The translations under genes and the position numbers were made by a program. A DNA stretch of 64,000 bases from NCBI GenBank assembly GCA_902769255.1, contig CACXOM010000005.1, positions 1-64,000 of the forward strand. The letters are read 5' to 3'. The notes below the pieces were generated by a model. That model was not told where the DNA came from. It searched no databases and was given only the letters and a program-made list of their open reading frames with translations. Below are positions 59,767 through 64,000 of the stretch, in pieces; position 1 is the stretch's first letter; each line of letters begins with the position of its first letter. Source of the DNA: Oscillospiraceae bacterium (GTDB taxonomy: Bacteria; Bacillota; Clostridia; Oscillospirales; Acutalibacteraceae).

Positions 59767-62082
59767 ATGCGAACGGCAATTAAAAAAATTCAGGTTTTAA
59801 AATCAAACGACATTAAAAGAACAATAGTTTTAGAACTGCTTTGTGCGCTTTTCGGCTTTTTACTGTCAAGAACGGTAGTTTTCGGCTCTTTTATGCCTTT
59901 TGGCTACGCTTTTGTTTCGTCATTGTCGGTTTATCAAATTTTTGCAGGACTTTTCGGCTGCATAATCGGCTCAATTTCGCCCGCAAATTCGGGCTTTTCG
60001 GCATATTACATAGGACTTTGTGTTTTAGCGGCGGCAATAAAATTTATTTCGCTAAATATTTATGAAAAGAAAAATTCGCTGTTTTTCTCAACTTTTACCT
60101 GTCTTGTTTGTAGCGTTTTTGGTGCGGTGGCGTTGTTCGTTTCGATAAAACTTAATATGCAATATTATATTAGAATTTTGGGTGAAACTCTGCTCTCAAT
60201 TTCGGCTACTTATTTTTTTAACAGCGCCTTGCCTGTGTTAAACAGTTCAAAACCGCTCTCTAAAATGTCGAGTGTTAAAATCTGCTCGGTTATTATGTCG
60301 GTTTCAATTATTCTAATGTCGCTTAACGACTACACAATTCTTTTTTCTTCGCCCTCAAGAATGTTTGCGGTTATGATAATTCTTCTTTCCGCACGTTTCG
60401 GCTCGGTGAATACCGCAACAATTTGCTCGGTATCTTTGGGCTTTGCAATGAGTTTTACAAGCGATAATCTTTACTTTTTAATCGGCGCTTATGCTTTCGG
60501 CGGAATGCTCGCAGGTGTTGCCGGAAGAGCGGGAAAAATTCCTTGCGTTTTAGGTTTTTTTCTCGGTGCAACCTGCGTTTTAATCGGCTTTTATCAAAAC
60601 AGTTCGCTTTTGAGCGCCTACACAGAATTTGCAATCGGCTCAATGCTGTTTTTAGCAATTCCCAAAAGTTTTGACAAAGCGTTTTTAGATATTTTTTTAC
60701 CACCGCCGAGTTTGCCGAGAATAGACTCTATGCGCAAAAATATTGTTCAAAGGCTGAAATTTGCCTCAAATGCAATGCACGAAGTTTCACGAAATGTAAA
60801 TGAAATAGGGCAAAAACTTGATAAAAGAGCCGAACCTTCGGTTTATGATTTATTCGCCCAAATGCAAAAAGAATGTTGCGCTGATTGTGGCTTGAACTTT
60901 CATTGTTACGCTCACCGAAAAAAAGAAACTTATTGTGCATTTTTAGAAATGACAAAAACATTTAAGAAAAACGGATTTTTATTAGAAAATGTTATTCCGC
61001 AAGATTTAAAAAAGCGTTGTTTAAAGCCGAACGAGGTAACAAAAACGCTTTGCAAAAAATATAAACAGTTTAACAACGCAGTTTGCGAAAACGAAAGGGT
61101 AACGCAAATTAGAAATGTTATTTCAAGCCAAATGGACGGGCTTTCAGATATGCTTTACGATTTGGCGGCAGAGTTTAACGAAACACAGCGGTTCGACACC
61201 GAAACCGCCTCAAGAGTAGACACTTTGTTGCGCTCGCTCGGTATCGCCTCAACCGATGTTTCCTGTAAATTTGACAACGAAAGAAATTTAAGCGTTGAGA
61301 TTATCGCAAAACGACAAAAAAACAGCGTGCCGAAGTTAGAACTTGTAAACAGACTTTCGCAACTTTGTGCCGTTCGGTTTGATACGCCTTGCATTACCAA
61401 CGGCACCGATATTACAATGATTAACCTTGCCGAAAAGAAAAACTTTCGGGTGAATTTGGGCGTTTGTCAGATAAACTGCAAAGGGCAAAAACTTTCGGGC
61501 GATACTTACACTTCGTTTTCGGACGGCAAGGGTAAATTTATTATGATTTTGTCAGACGGAATGGGCTCGGGAACATCGGCGGCGATTGATTCTTCTTTTG
61601 CCGCAAATTTAATGGAAAAACTTATTAAGGCAGGGTTCGGTTTTGAATGTGCGTTAAAGTTGGTTAATTCGGCTATGATTTTTAAATCGGGCGATGAAAG
61701 CACCGCAACGCTTGATATCGCAACGGTAGATTTATATTCCGGTCAGGTTGATTTTTATAAGGCAGGAGCCGCCGAAACTTATGTTTTAAAAGGAAAAAAG
61801 ATAGGTGTCGCTTCGTGCAACGCCTATCCTACGGGAATTTTAGAAAATATTAAGTTTGATAAAAGCAGTACCATTTTGCAAAAGGGCGATATTCTTGTAA
61901 TGTGCTCAGACGGAGTTTTTCAAGAAGATGACCCTTGGATTGAAAATGAAATTTTAAACTGCCGAAAATCAACAGCGCAGGGAATTGCCGATAAATTGGC
62001 AACGCTTGCAAAAATGCGCCGTGAAAATAAACATTCTGACGATATAACGGTAATGGTGGCGGTAATTGAAGAAGAATATTAA
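59767..62082 (+). CDS. spoIIE: Stage II sporulation protein E
   Basis: The 771-residue membrane phosphatase dephosphorylates SpoIIAA and so frees sigma-F in the forespore; it also acts at the polar septum. About ten N-terminal hydrophobic segments (about 18-310) are followed by a central regulatory region with a cysteine cluster (CCADCGLNFHCYAHRKKETYC, near 370-390 with one residue outside the run) and a C-terminal PP2C domain: IMILSDGMGSGTSAAIDSS (metal-binding Asp), STATLDIATVDLYSG and VMCSDGVFQEDD. GGGAG precedes the ATG. Its presence suggests endospore formation. The stop overlaps the convergent DUF2752 gene by four bases. Confidence 0.95.
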   Translation: MRTAIKKIQVLKSNDIKRTIVLELLCALFGFLLSRTVVFGSFMPFGYAFVSSLSVYQIFAGLFGCIIGSISPANSGFSAYYIGLCVLAAAIKFISLNIYEKKNSLFFSTFTCLVCSVFGAVALFVSIKLNMQYYIRILGETLLSISATYFFNSALPVLNSSKPLSKMSSVKICSVIMSVSIILMSLNDYTILFSSPSRMFAVMIILLSARFGSVNTATICSVSLGFAMSFTSDNLYFLIGAYAFGGMLAGVAGRAGKIPCVLGFFLGATCVLIGFYQNSSLLSAYTEFAIGSMLFLAIPKSFDKAFLDIFLPPPSLPRIDSMRKNIVQRLKFASNAMHEVSRNVNEIGQKLDKRAEPSVYDLFAQMQKECCADCGLNFHCYAHRKKETYCAFLEMTKTFKKNGFLLENVIPQDLKKRCLKPNEVTKTLCKKYKQFNNAVCENERVTQIRNVISSQMDGLSDMLYDLAAEFNETQRFDTETASRVDTLLRSLGIASTDVSCKFDNERNLSVEIIAKRQKNSVPKLELVNRLSQLCAVRFDTPCITNGTDITMINLAEKKNFRVNLGVCQINCKGQKLSGDTYTSFSDGKGKFIMILSDGMGSGTSAAIDSSFAANLMEKLIKAGFGFECALKLVNSAMIFKSGDESTATLDIATVDLYSGQVDFYKAGAAETYVLKGKKIGVASCNAYPTGILENIKFDKSSTILQKGDILVMCSDGVFQEDDPWIENEILNCRKSTAQGIADKLATLAKMRRENKHSDDITVMVAVIEEEY

Positions 62083-62474
62083 AAAATATTTCTTAAAACG
62101 CCAAAAACAAACCACAAAACAGCCAACAAAATTATAACTTTATAATCAGAAAATTTTTTAAAAACTGTTTGTGCGCCTTTTATTTCAAAAACATAAGCCA
62201 AATTCGCAAAAACAATAAGAGCTACAACATAAAACGCAAGCAAAAAGAAAAATTGATTATAATTAAAAGCTTCTGAAAATTTACCGTTAAAAGTGGCATA
62301 AACCGCCCTTGTTCCGCCACAACTTGGACAAAGAATTCCATAGCGTCTAAAATGGCAGTTAGGAATATTTTTTATCATTAATTCAGCAATAAATTTACCG
62401 CAAAAAGCAAAAATAACTAATAATAAATCGAAAAATAATACAATAAATTTTGGCTTTTTAAATAGTGTTTTCAT
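62079..62474 (-). CDS. DUF2752-domain membrane protein
   Basis: The 131-residue protein has three hydrophobic segments (about residues 15-35, 65-85 and 103-123) and the family motif GILCPSCGGTRAVYATFNG after the first. DUF2752 proteins are small membrane proteins of unknown function. ATG at 62474 is chosen because the in-frame TTG at 62495 lies within the terminator of the next upstream gene; no good ribosome site is seen, so the start is uncertain. It is convergent with spoIIE. Confidence 0.8.
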   Translation of the reverse strand: MKTLFKKPKFIVLFFDLLLVIFAFCGKFIAELMIKNIPNCHFRRYGILCPSCGGTRAVYATFNGKFSEAFNYNQFFFLLAFYVVALIVFANLAYVFEIKGAQTVFKKFSDYKVIILLAVLWFVFGVLRNIF

Positions 62475-62487
62475 AAGTGTTTTATAA

Positions 62488-62519
62488 AAAAGCAACTGTT
62501 ATAAAAACAGTTGCTTTTC
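62488..62519 (-). terminator. Terminator of the zinc-ribbon/DUF4190-like gene
   Basis: The stem AAAAGCAACTGTT/AACAGTTGCTTTT is just after the upstream gene's stop and 14 bases before the DUF2752 start. T-run on both strands. Confidence 0.85.
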
Positions 62520-62522
62520 ATT

Positions 62523-63023
62523 TTAAAAATTAAAGTCGAAATTGCTTCCGCTGTTAAAACTGTTAGAACCGTAAGAGCCTATGCCACTTGCAATTCCGGC
62601 GATTACTAAAACATAGAATACAACGCAAAAAGCTAAACCGATTGCCGAACAAATAATTCCTGCAACTGCCATACCGTTTTTAGCATTAGCTTGTTTTGCT
62701 TTGTTGTTGCTGATTATGCTTAAAATCAAACCTATAATACCGCAAGGAAGCGATATGTAAAACAAGCAGAAGAAAACAACTGAAATAATACCTAAAACCA
62801 TTCCTGCAATGCCCATTCCTTTGCCGGGTACTGTAGCTTCAGCAGGTTGTTGTACTGGCTGTTGTACAGGGGGTTGAACAGGTTGTTGAGCAGGTTGTTG
62901 AACTTCAACAGTAGGCTCAGCAGGTTGTTCAGGTTGAGCAGTAGATTCAACTAATGGATTTCCACAGCTTTCGCAAAAACGTGCGCTGTCGTCATTAGGT
63001 TTTCCGCATTTAGTACAAAACAT
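62523..63023 (-). CDS. Zinc-ribbon, DUF4190-like membrane protein
   Basis: This 166-residue protein starts with a zinc ribbon (FCTKCGKPNDDSARFCESCG, residues 2-21), has a Gln/Pro-rich low-complexity linker (about 30-68, repeats of PVQQP), and ends with two membrane helices separated by a short cytoplasmic loop, ISNNKAKQANAKNGMAVAG, of the DUF4190 type. The tail is Gly/Ser/Asn-rich. ATG at 63023 is chosen over one at 63041; GGAGG lies ten bases upstream. Function unknown. Confidence 0.85.
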   Translation of the reverse strand: MFCTKCGKPNDDSARFCESCGNPLVESTAQPEQPAEPTVEVQQPAQQPVQPPVQQPVQQPAEATVPGKGMGIAGMVLGIISVVFFCLFYISLPCGIIGLILSIISNNKAKQANAKNGMAVAGIICSAIGLAFCVVFYVLVIAGIASGIGSYGSNSFNSGSNFDFNF

Positions 63024-63044
63024 AATAAAATATTCCTCCAAAAA

Positions 63045-63554
63045 TTATTTATAAAAAGCAAATTTGCCTATTACCGGCAACTGTTTTTCAACGCCTTTTA
63101 CAGCGTTTACAATACCAAGAACCATAAGAACAATTAAAGCAGCGCTTATTGCGAGCCATACAATTGCGTTCAAAAGCGTACCGGCTGTTGACATACCAAT
63201 GTAATAACCAAAATAATGTACACCGAAAATTGCTTTGAAAATTGCAGATAAAATTGCGCCTACAATATTTAAAGCAACACTTGTTATAGTAAGAATGATA
63301 CCCTGACCTACATGAAATCTTACTTTAGGGTCGTTCTTTTCAGGGTTTACAAGCATTCCGACAAGCCATAAAATACCGATATAAGCAAGTATTTTGTAAA
63401 TTTTTGAGTTATCAGACTTAGCCGGTGCTTTAGGGGCTTGAACAGGCTGTTGAGGTTGAGCCTCATTTGCTTGTTGTTTAGTCAAAGCATTTCCGCAACT
63501 TTTGCAAAAAGCCGCGTTGTCATCATTTTGACTTCCGCATTTTGGACAAAACAT
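63045..63554 (-). CDS. Zinc-ribbon, DUF4870/Tic20-like membrane protein
   Basis: The 169-residue protein has an N-terminal zinc ribbon (MFCPKCGSQNDDNAAFCKSC, Cys pairs at 3/6 and 17/20), a Gln/Pro linker (about 25-47) and a membrane domain with three to four helices containing VRFHVGQGIILTI, a DUF4870/Tic20-like pattern. The next gene starts 21 bases after its stop and shares the zinc-ribbon-linker-membrane plan, so the two form a related pair and probably an operon. AAGGTT precedes the ATG. Function unknown. Confidence 0.85.
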   Translation of the reverse strand: MFCPKCGSQNDDNAAFCKSCGNALTKQQANEAQPQQPVQAPKAPAKSDNSKIYKILAYIGILWLVGMLVNPEKNDPKVRFHVGQGIILTITSVALNIVGAILSAIFKAIFGVHYFGYYIGMSTAGTLLNAIVWLAISAALIVLMVLGIVNAVKGVEKQLPVIGKFAFYK

Positions 63555-63675
63555 ATTTTTAACCTTCTTTCGTATATTTTGTATAATATATTATAATTGA
63601 TATACTATTTTTTGTCAAGTATTAAATAAAAATGTAAATTTTAGCATAATAGAGAAATAAATTAATAAAAAATAC

Positions 63676-63704
63676 TTGACATTTTAACTTTTGTGTTATA
63701 TACT
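63676..63704 (+). promoter_or_regulatory. Promoter of the YxxP acidic peptide
   Basis: TTGACA (63676-63681) and TATACT (63699-63704) are separated by 17 bases, about 50 bases before the peptide start. Confidence 0.88.
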
Positions 63705-63757
63705 AATATTACAAAGTGAGAAATATATCGTTTTGTATTGGTTTGAGGTGAAAAATT

Positions 63758-63880
63758 ATGTATAAAGAGAGAGAAAAAAGGGAATATTTAGAGCCAGAAA
63801 TTATGGTTATCAAATTCGGTACCGAAGATATCATGACTGAGTCTAACGACCCATATGTTGATGACCCATTTGACGACTAA
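63758..63880 (+). CDS. 40-residue acidic peptide, candidate RiPP precursor
   Basis: The ORF starts MYKEREKREYLEPEIMVIKF and ends GTEDIMTESNDPYVDDPFDD. GAGGTG lies before the ATG and a consensus promoter upstream. The YLEP at 10-13 matches the YxxP motif found in leaders recognised by RiPP recognition elements, such as those of lasso peptides. A threonine (residue 27) two positions before Ser29 would be the penultimate leader residue, with Asp35 or Asp36 as ring acceptors in a core SNDPYVDDPFDD. A hairpin follows and the next gene begins 67 bases later. Precursor status is inference; similar YxxPE peptides occur widely in gut Firmicutes without known function. Confidence 0.6.
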   Translation: MYKEREKREYLEPEIMVIKFGTEDIMTESNDPYVDDPFDD

Positions 63881-63896
63881 TTTTTGCTTTCTTTTG

Positions 63897-63930
63897 ACAG
63901 AGTGACTTGATTTGTCGCTCTGTTTGTGTT
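63897..63930 (+). terminator. Hairpin between the peptide and the next gene
   Basis: The stem ACAGAGTGAC/GTCGCTCTGT (one T-G pair) with a seven-base loop is followed by TTGTGTTT. It could be a leaky terminator that favours the peptide over downstream genes. Confidence 0.7.
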
Positions 63931-63947
63931 TATATAAGGTAGTTTTT

Positions 63948-64000
63948 ATGGATAGTGTTATTAAAATTCCCCCGCTTAATTGGTTTGAGTCAAACCCTTG
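63948..64000 (+). CDS. Start of a gene cut by the window end
   Basis: ATG at 63948 after AAGGT (spacing seven) opens a frame reading MDSVIKIPPLNWFESNP that runs off the edge. Only 17 codons are visible, so no family can be given. Its place directly after the peptide makes it the first candidate for a processing or modifying protein. Confidence 0.55.
   Translation, partial: MDSVIKIPPLNWFESNP

Overview
The window looks like a chromosomal piece of a low-GC, Gram-positive, endospore-related clostridium, most likely a gut or rumen member of the Oscillospirales (Ruminococcus-like). The reasons are: A/T-rich codon use; strong AGGAGG ribosome binding sites with occasional TTG and GTG starts; an L27 precursor with its Prp protease gene; spoIIE; a pyruvate phosphate dikinase of clostridial type; AddAB; a fused ECF ATPase; and secreted proteins with dockerin domains. 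This placement is inference from gene content; no genome comparison was possible. No transposase, integrase, prophage module or CRISPR array was seen.

Layout. 1-440: tail of an rRNA operon (5S, tRNA-Glu, a second 5S copy with a changed 3' end). 453-4320: an XRE regulator divergent from a giant secreted protein built of about 23 C-x-CxxC-x-H units. 4440-7119: ppdK (minus). 7317-16964: the classical rimP-nusA-ylxR-ylxQ-infB-rbfA-nrnA-truB-ribF translation/RNA operon, followed by holB and ricT. 16989-19726: an alpha-L-rhamnosidase and a 2[4Fe-4S] ferredoxin. 19745-24862: trmN6-like and rsmI running into an ECF vitamin transporter operon (DUF4430 lipoprotein, EcfT, fused EcfA, S component). 24909-26141: a PrsA-like lipoprotein (minus). 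26320-32478: shikimate kinase, two transglutaminase-dockerin proteins, a CE2-like esterase, a flavodoxin-like protein and an iron-type alcohol dehydrogenase.

32528-43565 is mostly on the minus strand. It carries a flavoprotein, phosphoglucomutase/phosphomannomutase, an orphan membrane coiled-coil protein facing an XRE repressor across a triple operator, a 600-base intergenic stretch of dispersed repeats, an aminotransferase-trpS pair, rplU-prp-rpmA with a leader, a sigma-factor/membrane beta-propeller pair, and two small genes missed by length filters. 43722-50886 is plus: addB, addA, secG. Then come gap and a phosphoesterase (minus), dacF-like, an Lrp-aminotransferase-ispE overlapping operon (plus), an adaptor/permease/DUF6873-like operon without an ATPase (minus), a four-cysteine small protein and spoIIE (plus), and three small membrane proteins (minus).

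The window ends in a newly starting locus (63676-64000): a strong promoter, a 40-residue acidic peptide with a YxxP motif that resembles a RiPP precursor, a hairpin, and the first 17 codons of the next gene. This edge, the triple-operator XRE locus (35308-36758), the cysteine-repeat surface protein (1038-4292) and the sigma/beta-propeller pair (40938-43297) are the parts least explained by known systems.
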